A stretch of 64,000 nt of DNA from Sipunculus nudus (taxonomy: Eukaryota; Annelida; Sipuncula; Golfingiida; Sipunculidae). Below are positions 58,901-64,000 of this stretch, one piece after another; the first letter of the stretch is position 1; every line of letters begins with the position of its first letter. Where the stretch lies: the NCBI GenBank assembly GCA_026874595.1, contig CM049319.1, forward strand, positions 1,681,501 through 1,745,500, written 5' to 3'. A program made the translations under genes and the position numbers. The notes under the pieces were generated by a model. It was not told the DNA's origin. It did not search any database and worked only from the letters and a program-made list of their open reading frames with translations.

Positions 58901-59805
58901 CTTCTGTGGAGCTGCAGCAGTCATCCACAGCAGTAGCAGAGAGTTTAAAGGTTCAAAATGCTGCTAATATAGGGCCCTTAAAAGTTGCAGCAAACACAGG
59001 TATAATTCCTCAGCAGCGCCTGTTGCTTTATAGCATCAATGGTCAGCTAGTGACGGGGCAGGGGATCCCAGTAACGTTAGACGGTGGTGTGCTCAAACCT
59101 GATCCTAATTCTAAGTTAAATATTTCAGCGCTGCAAGCAGCCAAGCTGCTGCCAGCAGGCTCTGCTGAGCAAAAGGTCATCTCAGCACCAACAGGGCAGC
59201 AACAGGCTGTTACAGGTGATTCAAACCCAGCGCAGCAGCAAGGTGTGACTGTCGCAGCCACTGCTGACAGTGTGAGGCAGCAGAGAATTGCTGCAGTTCA
59301 GAAAAGTGGTGCTGGGAGAGTTATAAGCTCGACTCAGATGACATCGCAGACAGCAACAGTTCAAGCTGTGACCAACAAAACATCAGTTAATTCTGGAGTA
59401 AAACCCATAACTCTGCAACAACAAGGTATAAATGTAGGAAAAGTTGTGAACAGTCCTGGGACACATGGAAATAATAGCAGCATATTGAGCAGCCTCGGAT
59501 CCACTGGACCTAGTTTAGCATCTCATCAAATAACACCAAGATCTGTACAAAGTGCAGGGGTTGTATTTTCAGTTAATAATATGCAAATAACTAGTGCCGC
59601 AGGAACAGTCAATACAAACCCAACAGGTGGCAGCACTGTAGTGTTTCAGTCACAAAACCATATGCCCAGTGAGTCCTCCACTTTAAACAGTACCCAAAAA
59701 CCTGTGATGTCATCTGCTGAAGACACTCAGACATCAAGTGGGGAGTTAGACGCTGCAGCAGCACTCGCGATGTTGTATAATGCAAACATTCAGAGCAACA
59801 AGTAA
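25402..59805 (+). CDS. BRD10: Bromodomain protein BRD10 (KIAA2026 orthologue), 14 exons, 2878 aa
   Basis: Exons: 25402-25909, 27773-27941, 30124-30191, 34775-34992, 35956-36116, 36410-36518, 36930-36975, 37236-37327, 39042-39236, 39973-40119, 50906-52924, 53712-53828, 54281-54454, 55192-59805. They sum to 8637 bp with all phases consistent and GT-AG ends. Domains: acidic N-terminus; bromodomain at about 124-226 with WPF (143-145), the DYY pair and the acetyl-lysine asparagine in NCYRYN (residue 200); a basic coiled coil at about 263-310; a DDT/WHIM-like segment at about 322-522; Lys-rich NLS at about 530-550; a disordered acidic exon 11; another coiled, basic segment (1284-1341); and a Gln/Val/Ser-rich C-terminal third. 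The expected role is an acetyl-histone reader in chromatin. The human protein is, from memory, about 2100 residues; the extra length here is low-complexity. A 27-codon uORF abuts the start. Confidence 0.88.
25910..27772 (+). other. BRD10 intron 1
   Basis: AT-rich intron of 1.86 kb. Near 27305-27510 one frame reads like a decayed protein fragment (EEVLGLKADL...), interrupted by stops, which I cannot assign. Otherwise nothing was recognised. Confidence 0.5.
27773..27941 (+). CDS. BRD10: BRD10 exon 2: second half of bromodomain
   Basis: 169 bp, acceptor TATTTCAG, donor TCCAG|GTGATA. It encodes KEKFQKREYTSI through MLENCYRYNGPDH, including the acetyl-lysine-binding Asn, to the last helix ending FALLSR. 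Confidence 0.9.
28058..29427. mobile_element. Possible hAT-like non-autonomous element in BRD10 intron 2
   Basis: CAGGGTTGGGCAGG at 28058 faces TTTTGCCCAACCCTCTG ending at 29427, and the next 60-100 bp on each side are also loosely inverted (CATAAAACC and ACCCGGGTT phrases). I see no matching 8 bp target duplication, so the ends are uncertain. No coding region inside. Confidence 0.4.
30124..30191 (+). CDS. BRD10: BRD10 exon 3
   Basis: 68 bp between CATTTCAG and G|GTAGGT. It encodes DLREKTSIAATSGRP to QIS, the linker after the bromodomain. The phase (2 in, 1 out) fits both neighbours. Confidence 0.85.
30719..31050. repeat. Insertion with TTCCC/GGGAA palindromes inside the element
   Basis: Sequence absent from sister copies lies between 'AAGACAGCATAATA' and 'TATCAAAACCACTGA'. 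At 30943-31012 three palindromes of the form GGGAAGAAA / TTTCTTCCC follow one another, then TTCCC runs. The 72-codon and 62-codon frames across it look like translations of this repeat. Confidence 0.5.
31857..32709. mobile_element. hAT-like element with 7/8 bp target duplication
   Basis: Termini TAGTGGTGGGAGTCGG at 31857 and, reversed, TAGTGGTGGGCCAATC ending at 32709. They are flanked by TGTATTTT and GGTATTTT. The flanks rejoin into the host element sequence seen uninterrupted near 49320, which confirms the insertion. It contains the 173-codon frame at 32121-32642, but no hAT transposase. Confidence 0.7.
32121..32642 (+). pseudogene. 173-codon ORF, possible LINE ORF1/FP-type C-terminal fragment
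   Basis: Open from ATG 32121 to TAA. The last third (RRLIYEAQNVVKNGRIFFAY then an FW-KEN-YYVI pattern) resembles the C-terminal part of RNA-binding ORF1 proteins of LINE elements and FP-type domains. The first half is basic and unrecognised. It lies wholly inside the hAT-like element and could be captured or older nested sequence. It could also be a chance frame. Confidence 0.3.
32976..33995 (+). mobile_element. Tandem-core element with about 140 bp units
   Basis: Starts 'ACACCCGTCTTATGATGGG' with a CCGTCCGTC tract and ends 'AATGGGTGTATTATGCAC'. About four units are bounded by 'GGTCAGAGGTCACC'. Split by a hAT-like MITE at 33421-33808. Same family as 23228-23566. Confidence 0.6.
33421..33808. 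mobile_element. hAT-like MITE, perfect 8 bp target duplication
   Basis: 388 bp flanked by GTCAGAGG on both sides (33413-33420 and 33809-33816). Termini TGGAGCTCTGCGATTATC and, reversed, TAGAGCTAGCAATCGGATC. Removing it restores the 'GAGGTCAGAGGTC' phrase of the host core repeat. Rich in ATCGATTA-type motifs; no coding capacity. Confidence 0.75.
34775..34992 (+). CDS. BRD10: BRD10 exon 4: basic coiled coil
   Basis: 218 bp from CTTAAAG to GAG|GTATGT. It encodes TRRRKNLAPHDSSALLNQL, then a charged helix rich in Glu, Arg, Lys and Gln, and NEWVEKMMEAEG. The start frame upstream of 34775 is intronic. Confidence 0.9.
35574..36005 (+). repeat. Tandem duplications of the exon 5 splice-acceptor region
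   Basis: About five units of 90-100 bp share 'TTCACTTCTGATTCTTCAG', 'GGTCACTTCCTGTTCC' and 'TGTTCTGATGTGTTAAA' phrases, followed by 'TCTCCATTTTAGT'. The last unit contains the real acceptor and the first 50 bases of exon 5. Earlier units start near 35580, 35680, 35768 and 35862 and keep AG dinucleotides after pyrimidine runs. Confidence 0.75.
35956..36116 (+). CDS. BRD10: BRD10 exon 5: DDT-like segment
   Basis: 161 bp, acceptor GATTCTTCAG, donor ACAAG|GTCAGT. It encodes IPQIGHFLFLCSDVLNLGEV, HWELEHCFL and MTSLLSTPYQRT. The helix pattern is like a DDT domain. Confidence 0.9.
36410..36518 (+). CDS. BRD10: BRD10 exon 6
   Basis: 109 bp between CTGTTTCAG and AAG|GTATGC, encoding LDGKPLMPYKVWEEKLRLRL then a FFYKILKDRG helix. 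Confidence 0.9.
36930..36975 (+). CDS. BRD10: BRD10 exon 7 (46 bp microexon)
   Basis: Acceptor CTTCTACAG, donor GTTG|GTAAGT. It encodes ACSKLGLEERFFHVV. Skipping it would break the frame. Confidence 0.88.
37236..37327 (+). CDS. BRD10: BRD10 exon 8: WHIM1-like helix pair
   Basis: 92 bp from TTTAAG to CTG|GTATGT. It encodes MKNPLEKKKYHELTVYQRVW then MKGLCDYCL, a pattern like the 'LsvecKLaLLkyLCe' helix of RSF1/CECR2-type WHIM1. Confidence 0.88.
37826..38823. mobile_element. Non-autonomous DNA transposon in BRD10 intron 8
   Basis: Termini AAGGAGTTTACAGGGATGG (37826) and the same read inward from 38822, extending about 23 bp. Flanked by GTTTAAAC and GTTTGAAC, a 7/8 bp duplication suggesting hAT. 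The interior is more GC-rich (GCGGCGGCACCG, GCTCGCTGAAGCGGAG) than the surrounding intron. The frames at 37882-38121 and 38081-38269 are unrecognised. Confidence 0.65.
39042..39236 (+). CDS. BRD10: BRD10 exon 9: WHIM2/WSD-like segment
   Basis: 65 codons, acceptor CTGTTTCAG, donor TAT|GTAAGT. It encodes EHHESIREAIETQD and YRLGNDTEGNTYMHFPQF, then ADLRIYK. The 'LGxDxxGxxY..F...RIY' pattern is that of WSD motifs. Confidence 0.9.
39343..39560 (+). mobile_element. tRNA-derived SINE copy in BRD10 intron 9
   Basis: B-box-like GGTTCATATCC near 39384, then 'CTCCTGGCCAAAGTCTTTAC', 'GTGTGCCCTCTTCACCC' and 'GAATGGGTACTGGTCATGG'. Shares its body with 1855-2020 (minus) and 62855-63045. Confidence 0.6.
39973..40119 (+). 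CDS. BRD10: BRD10 exon 10: lysine-rich NLS
   Basis: 49 codons, acceptor CATCCTCAG, donor CAG|GTCAGT. SPKKRKQKSVKRKSKKKKK is a strong nuclear localisation stretch. A Pro/Thr linker follows, ending SRLRQ. Confidence 0.9.
42021..45117 (-). mobile_element. Nested 3.1 kb palindrome-ended element
   Basis: Begins TAGCTGAGCTGAC at a T-run inside a core unit, with a CCGT tract at 42065-42125, and ends 'GACCCATGGGTCTTTTG'. The interrupted unit resumes with 'TTTTTATCAAACCTCAATT', exactly as in the uninterrupted unit near 46480. Matches 6875-10063 reversed. No protein recognised. Confidence 0.8.
47462..50197 (-). mobile_element. Nested 2.7 kb palindrome-ended element
   Basis: Starts AGCTCAGCTGACTATAAG at a T-run and ends 'GACCCATAGGTCCCTTG'. 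The host unit then resumes ('TTTCAAATTTGTACGCA'). Same subfamily as 3849-6868 and 10074-12504. Its middle (48702-49155) is replaced by retrotransposon-like sequence. Confidence 0.78.
48702..49155 (+). pseudogene. Captured fragment, possibly Ty3/gypsy-type pol
   Basis: Sister elements carry about 120 bp of other sequence here. In this copy a frame is open from about 48780 to TAA 49155-49157. It contains CVVTRAMSKK, a motif style seen in the protease-RT linker of gypsy/BEL polyproteins, then a polar Ser/Thr/Pro-rich stretch. The ATG at 48849 is a possible start for 102 codons. The stop codon is formed at the junction. No protease or RT catalytic motif is present, so the assignment is tentative. 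Confidence 0.4.
50618..50830. repeat. Dispersed repeat with short inverted ends
   Basis: 'CACCACCAAGGAGATGTTTT' with GTTTGTTAGTTTGC at one end and 'CTTGGTGGAGGTATGCACTC' at the other. A very similar phrase set is widespread in animal genomes. No further assignment. Confidence 0.35.
50906..52924 (+). CDS. BRD10: BRD10 exon 11: large disordered acidic exon with KxE repeats
   Basis: 673 codons, acceptor AATTTTAG, donor CTG|GTGAGT, phase 0 on both sides. It begins NPRQIQQQALCDLSTSEESG, has basic patches (TPRKRRS, RKQPRKRA), a long Ser/Asp/Asn-rich stretch, and near its end five to six degenerate units ending in V/L-K-K-E type motifs (52369-52700). The last part is highly acidic (DEDDEETEAAEESSEDEW). 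Confidence 0.9.
53712..53828 (+). CDS. BRD10: BRD10 exon 12
   Basis: 39 codons, acceptor TTTATACAG, donor AAG|GTAACA. It encodes HPDVKAFELVVDTVESLRQL, a predicted helix, then a short linker. Confidence 0.88.
54281..54454 (+). CDS. BRD10: BRD10 exon 13: basic helical segment
   Basis: 58 codons, acceptor TATCTTGTAG, donor GAG|GTCAGT. It encodes VIKPPPRKKCVIELHERLAY and a Lys/Glu-rich helix. The frame beyond 54454 is intronic. Confidence 0.9.
55192..59805 (+). CDS. BRD10: BRD10 exon 14: 1537-codon Gln/Val/Ser-rich C-terminal exon
   Basis: Runs from acceptor GACTCTGCAG to TAA 59803-59805. It starts acidic (EVEDVWESEEPQSESSADSD), then has a proline/lysine linker. Then comes a very long low-complexity region rich in Gln, Val, Ala, Ser and Thr, with hydrophobic islands (AILINQPGGGQAIVFANQL) of the kind seen in transcriptional coactivators. 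A GVVPQAVRV segment is duplicated near 58220-58290. It ends with an ELDAAAALAMLYNANIQ helix. Frames at 55196-55645 and 58119-58697 are shadows. Confidence 0.9.
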   Translation, partial: EVEDVWESEEPQSESSADSDDSTPYHDDSQDEDFKSSARSKSTPSKTKAQPEEKESGTAENTEDIEKESMGVSSWGRIRKRRVIPNNIEDQGLPKKVPKPAPKEKSPAPNILSASKAKNPKANSQLVSHLQGPPVSGTGLTAGIQPNQAILINQPGGGQAIVFANQLMQNPALLAHLTRGNVQHVTVSVSGSQKQPVIKALLSTPVKSTAASQPNPDTSKQQEGQKFPPFRFAADTNKKPKPTVVTGPKQGALHTGTVTTSSAVSVRPSVKTVDSNDGKSGAKMEVLNAVKTNQGATVAKPGGSQSSPLINVNALHNLPPAVIQALLRQQASQGKLTQQQVETLSQQLLGRSSAKPAAAGTPPVSSTAVAPAAEAVSVSQTFKSPSKPNASQTTVATSQTAVSVVVSPVRPPVASVKKPAGLITSLGQVAGGQVEKSGSQTHLAQQQVVAGKLAGVTLPPPVLAAIQQQAQHGKINLQGILQSYADLPMGAALTTKPRYATNVTVKSLLESRAAKHKGADIVTESSSTSQPLGAKSPVYTCISTAPIITQTAAATEVEKQKSPVSPVAGLIVKQVGQPASSVAGSAVVQPVSPVNSAQRIKIPVSQLRNPTLQAKVAAKLAQVAHSPIIEKAVKSVITTAPTTLPTMQMKVSSPFPLPTQQPRKSVTLTTAAMKKPIAATLSPQSESHTNPTAHSSSVSVASSNKGLAVLPSGQKIDVTSVAANVSSVVPDTEKQDGSGVQNSLMQVKVGLQSLMTSKGLVQGVVLPPSVVVPQHMLQQQVQASLNKPVAESGAVRKLVIPDSKKAPVLSVRTDNSGASPAVPGVVNTSIMQTGSSTVQHAALALQTLKVTTEVQSKSTETANRGALQLPQKVAPTYQGFTLVKRDPAVRPTAASPAKVGMQVTVTTASTATAVCQATGQILISNTGDYTQEKKHSGTLPVQNIVSNRTIMSPRIITGPIRRPAVGSKSVQITSNTCVNTVNQAVLRQVPTQIGATRLMLNQGQVLAAPVAGVVPQAVRVATPASGVVPQAVRVGGGNFSIQGLIMPGQNIIVRPGQQMAVQAVPQQQQVAIVQGLPTSVVQGSNQQQIIKQTGRVQQGAVQVAAVQQPVVAQTVPVQHPNISAVIRPQVAAPVQQKTITPAGLKLPHGAVLKSPTKSVQLVSPTKMINRVLPNQLAVSEGVKGQTAGQVVPGGVQELKLVQVAQTAARGMVYEQPDAAAAQPVHIKPASTPVKAQPSVELQQSSTAVAESLKVQNAANIGPLKVAANTGIIPQQRLLLYSINGQLVTGQGIPVTLDGGVLKPDPNSKLNISALQAAKLLPAGSAEQKVISAPTGQQQAVTGDSNPAQQQGVTVAATADSVRQQRIAAVQKSGAGRVISSTQMTSQTATVQAVTNKTSVNSGVKPITLQQQGINVGKVVNSPGTHGNNSSILSSLGSTGPSLASHQITPRSVQSAGVVFSVNNMQITSAAGTVNTNPTGGSTVVFQSQNHMPSESSTLNSTQKPVMSSAEDTQTSSGELDAAAALAMLYNANIQSNK

Positions 59806-60019
59806 ACCCCACCAAGACTACATAAACATCATGCAGACCTAGCTTTTTATACACATGAGACGATTGTCATACATGAAATGTAACTTGGTTCTGTTTCATA
59901 CTGTTAACCATTAGTTCTGATTGTGGAAGGTGCATGCCTTAAAGCATACCTGTTAGGCTGATACACAATGTATATAAATAATAGTTAGGAATTCATGATT
60001 ATCAAACCCCCAAGTGTAT

Positions 60020-60025
60020 AATAAA
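60020..60025 (+). promoter_or_regulatory. Candidate BRD10 polyadenylation signal
   Basis: The first AATAAA after the stop codon, 215 bp downstream. Other AATAAA motifs occur far downstream (about 63340, 63870), so a longer 3' UTR is possible. Confidence 0.4.
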
Positions 60026-62523
60026 CACATTGTTGCATGGTCTCCATGGTGATGACCCTGTTTCTCAGTTATATCCAATTCACTCTAATGATGACTGTCT
60101 TATTTGTATCAAGTTACCATAGCAATGACCCAGTTTGAGCACTACAGTGATGACACTGTTTCTTAGTTACAGTTAGTTACTACATGAGGTTTCTATGTTA
60201 TAAAGTAATATTATTGCTGTTTAAACCTAAATTTTGGCTGTTTTATAAAGGTGAGGGCATATTAGGCCGATCTTTGTCAAAGGACATTTTTCAACATCAG
60301 AACATACAAATTAGGACATGGCACTTAACACACAGGAGGTCTCAGATTGCAGGTATTATTTATAAATGCAGTTTCCTTGGACTTCGCTGCACAATCAACA
60401 GAGCTTGTAAACAGATATGCTCAATGTCCACCATTTTGTAGGATCTCATTACCAAAAAATGTGTCGGCAAAATGACCAATATATTAGACATTTCTCGCCC
60501 AGCCTCTTATTACACTGAATTTTCTTTGTATGATTTTGTCGAAAAAAATTCATTGAAATGGAAAAGAAATACCCAACACTTATTCCATGACCCAGCTTTC
60601 CAGAATATTTTTGATGAATATTTTCTTTGTGACAGCACCAACTATCTGTCATAAAACTTAAATATAAAATATTTTAATAATTCTAATGCAAAAGTCAGTT
60701 AAGCAACAAAACCTTAGAGATATATTTAAATAATACAGCATTGGATTCATGATATGTTTTAATGTGAACATTTTTTCAAACTTGCTGATTTTGACCAGAT
60801 TTTTTGCAAACATGGTAGGACTTATCAGGATAAAGAAAAATAGTCTTTGTTCTTGTGTCAACTTAATGGTTACCTTTTTGCTGATTGGTTCTCATTTTTT
60901 GTGTGTGTAAAACTGAACACAATAACTTTTATTTCATTGGTCTGTGTTAAGGACAATTTTTCATACAAGTATGTACATGTATTTACATATTTATATCAAT
61001 TATGCCACTGTAGTTCACATGTAGGGCCTTTTTTTACCTCCCTTAAAAAGTCCTGGCTGGAGGAAGTGTCTATAAATAACTGAAACCAGAGTATTGTTAT
61101 GCCATATCAGCTGTAATGCAGGTTTCTCATGAGATGGACACCAGTTTGTCTGAAAACTCAGATTCTCAATGCTGTATTACCATGATGTAGCTTTAACATT
61201 TCTGTGTGGAGTAATCACATATAATGAATGATTATGTGCAATACTTCATAAAATTAGGCCAGATCATTTACATATGATGAGTGAGGGGAGGTAGGTAATT
61301 TTAATAATTAAAATCATTTAAATCTTTATGAAAGAATTTAATTAATTCCTGAAAGCGTAGAGGGTGACATGCATGTGAATTATTGAGATTTTCTGTTTCT
61401 TTTGTAACCATTTGTTTTCTTTGTTTCTGCCTTTATGTAATGAACCCTTAATTTAGGAAATATTTTGGTTGTCATAATTACCTAACATTCTGAATCAGTT
61501 ATTTTATTTTACTTGTACATGTCCATTGTAACATTACCAAAACACATTGTGTTCAGGTACATTTTTATGCAAATTATGGCTTATTCAGTCCTCTTTACTT
61601 CCATAAAAAATCATTGAAACTAGTCCTATTCTGTCGAACTATGTTTACAGATTGAACCTAATGTTTCATGACCTCTTAACAGCCTCACTGTACAGTCTCA
61701 CTGGAACATACCTATCTTAATTAACTCTAACCATAGAGAGAATGACCTTCTATAGGAATTATGGTTGAGTTAAAGAATGACACACATTAATTGTAGAGTG
61801 TTAATTAGTCATGATTTTTCTGTTTTCCACTTGGCTCCTTTCTTTTATTCTTGTTATGGAGAAACAACTGGTTAATTTTTCAGATGTAAGAAATGTAAGT
61901 TAGAAAGAAAGGGCACACATGCATTCACACAACAACACAAACTGAGCTCACTGGTAGTATCTAATGTTTTAATAGTAATTTATTACTTAAGTTTCTGTAC
62001 ATAGTAGCTAGAATCACTGCTTTACTATTCCATTACCTTGGCTTTGAGCAGAGTCTGCTGTGCTGTTGGTGATTAATGCTACGGTTACTTGTTACCATGG
62101 TCACTCATACACTGCACTCAATGTCATTGCCTTGGTGCATGTTGCCATGGATACCAGAAGTGTTTTAATGGCAAATTGCCATTCAGATTTATCTGTGAAT
62201 TCATGTTATTTTCAAAATATGAATGATTGAAAGAACATGATTTGTGTATTTTTATTTATTTGTGTAAATTATTATCATGTGATACCCCTGTTAGTGGTTG
62301 CCAGAAGTCGACTGTAGAATTCCCTGACTTTGTTTTCCTGGAATTTTTTTCTAGAATCTTTTCACGGACATTCAGTTAGTTTTAGTTTTTAAAGATGAAA
62401 ATTGAATATGGCCTCCATAATGCCAATTTTACAGCTGATCAGAATCCAACACAAATAATATTTTGATTGCTAAAGATCAATTGTTAAATCCATATACACC
62501 CCAGAACCTTAGAGGGGAATGAA

Positions 62524-62809
62524 CAGTGATGTGGTCTAGTCCAAGTGCATGTTGGAGTCCAGGCCACTTAAGCCCAAGTCCTTGTCCACTTTCATAGTCT
62601 TTCCTCATTTGGAACTCAAGTCCAAGTCCAAAACAAATATCCTGGAAATTTCTGATTATCACGTACATATTAAGTTAGTAGGCACATGCTTTTACTGTTA
62701 TGGTTAGTGATATTTATAGCTCCCGATGCTGAATCAAAGCTTGGCATATACAGCGTTATTATTCCGAGTCGTAGTCCCTAAAAAAGTGGACTCAAGTCCT
62801 ACATCACTG
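62524..62809. mobile_element. hAT-like MITE, 7/8 bp target duplication
   Basis: 286 bp with termini CAGTGATGTGGTCTAGTCC and, reversed, CAGTGATGTAGGACTTGAG. The repeated 'AAGTCC' phrases inside are typical of such MITEs. Flanks GGAATGAA and GCAATGAA differ at one base. No coding capacity. Confidence 0.75.
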
Positions 62810-62854
62810 GCAATGAACATTAAATATGAATTGAATGAATGCTGGCTTGAGTTG

Positions 62855-63045
62855 TCATCAATGCAAAGACCCCTGGCCAAGGTCTGTGTCCCCAGCGTGT
62901 GCCCTCTCCACCCTCCAGTGAATTTGTACTGGTCATGGGTGAAAGGCAAATGTAGGTCAAATACTGGTAACCTTTGCCCACCTATATTTGCTGCTTCTGA
63001 TGTATGCTCTCTATCAGGCCCTGAGAAAACCCATAAAGATTAACA
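62855..63045 (+). mobile_element. SINE copy, body only
   Basis: 'CCCCTGGCCAAGGTCTGTG', 'GTGTGCCCTCTCCACCC', 'TGTACTGGTCATGGGTG' and 'ATTTGCTGCTTCTGATG' align in order with 39410-39545. The tRNA-like head is not visible; the hAT-like MITE lies just upstream. Confidence 0.55.
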
Positions 63046-64000
63046 GCCCGAAAGACTTAGAAGGAAAGCATAAAGTGGGCAATATCAGACTATAAGCCTT
63101 TACCTTTATTCCTTGGAGAATTCCCAGCTTAATTGATCATTGACAGTGTGTAAGGATGACATCTAATCAAAGGCTTGTGTGAAATAACTAGGAATGATTT
63201 GGGATACGGATACTTAGTCATGTCTCAGTTGGCAAATGATATCAATTTCACACTGAAATCAGGTTGTGCCTCAGTAGTGAGAATCACCACATCACCGAGG
63301 ATGTCTACAGTTCCTGGCTATAATAACACATTAAGTGAATAAAATAAATATGAGGTCATAACATGGGGGGGGAATGATTTCAAACCTTTTCTGGTGACAA
63401 TTAAAAAGAGTGAAACTAATAAATTCTATGAAGCCAGATACCTCACCCCTATGGCCTGCCCCAAAACAATTTTATAATTACCGCTTTCATATTTAGTCTA
63501 AAGAGTGTAATGTCATGACTTTTAACTTATGATGCGAGCGTTTTCTAGAGAAACCTGAGACAATAAGACCCATTGTTTTACGTTTGGAAAATGCCTAGTT
63601 AATCCTAGGTCAGAATTCAAGCAGGTTACCACAACTGATTTATGCAAAGTGAATGATTTGTGATATTTTATCTGAACAACAACCATAAAAGCAGGCACAA
63701 CTCTCATATGAAAGAGACAGAAAACCATTTGAGTTTCCAGACATTTTATTACCATAAATACAAGAAATCACTCCTGCTCACTCTTGTTTATATACAAAGA
63801 TGAGAAACTTGCAGTATGTATATATACATTGTATACACACAAGTGCAGAAAGCTGGCACTGGCAGTGTCATAAATGAAATAAATATTGTTTAAATAAATA
63901 TATAATGTGGCCAAACATCATACTAATGTTAAGCCATTCATAATTTAAAGTAATAATTTACTGAATAACATAGAAAGTGGATTAAAATAATTATGGTAAT

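Larger units (their letters stand above)
59806..64000. other. BRD10 3' UTR and downstream flank
   Basis: AT-rich DNA with no supported coding region on either strand. It holds the candidate poly(A) signal, a hAT-like MITE and a SINE copy listed separately; the remainder shows nothing I can name. Confidence 0.5.

Overview
The window is AT-rich animal DNA with intron-split genes, (AT)n tracts and dense nested mobile elements. It is most likely from a bivalve mollusc. That assignment rests on the repeat style (tandem-core elements with an ACGG microsatellite and a terminal palindrome, like the bivalve 'pearl' elements) and on the two invertebrate gene models. It is an inference, not proven by a marker gene.

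Two protein genes lie head to head. On the minus strand, a p24/TMED cargo-receptor gene (TMED1/TMED5-like) starts at 20042. It has a signal-peptide exon (19875-20042), a 16.6 kb intron packed with mobile DNA, and two GOLD-domain exons (3145-3242, 2446-2617). It runs off the left edge before its coiled-coil, membrane and tail exons. On the plus strand, a complete 14-exon gene (25402-59805) encodes a 2878-residue nuclear protein that I identify as the bromodomain protein BRD10 (KIAA2026). All exon phases join and the total length divides by three. The protein has an N-terminal bromodomain with its acetyl-lysine asparagine, a basic coiled coil, a segment that looks like the DDT-WHIM module of ISWI-partner proteins, a lysine-rich nuclear localisation stretch, and two very large low-complexity exons.

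Layout: 1-1575, a tandem-core element; 1576-3438, TMED exons and a SINE; 3439-14112, a pile of related elements that end in a palindrome; 14113-16602, another decayed core repeat and unrecognised DNA; 16603-19756, a Merlin-type DNA transposon with a broken transposase; 20.1-25.1 kb, intergenic DNA with three (AT)n tracts and a pogo-like hairpin element; 25.4-59.8 kb, BRD10, whose introns 3, 8 and 10 hold hAT-like elements and a 10 kb nested satellite element (40307-50382); 59.8-64 kb, 3' flank with a hAT-like MITE and a SINE copy.

The most unusual points are: the nested palindrome-ended elements with insertion sites readable against uninterrupted repeat units; a retrotransposon pol-like piece inside one of them; a tandemly duplicated splice acceptor in BRD10 intron 4; a run of SUMO-consensus repeats in BRD10 exon 11; and a Merlin transposase interrupted by three in-frame stops, each explainable by one C-to-T change. 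No rRNA, CRISPR, phage or bacterial operon features are present.
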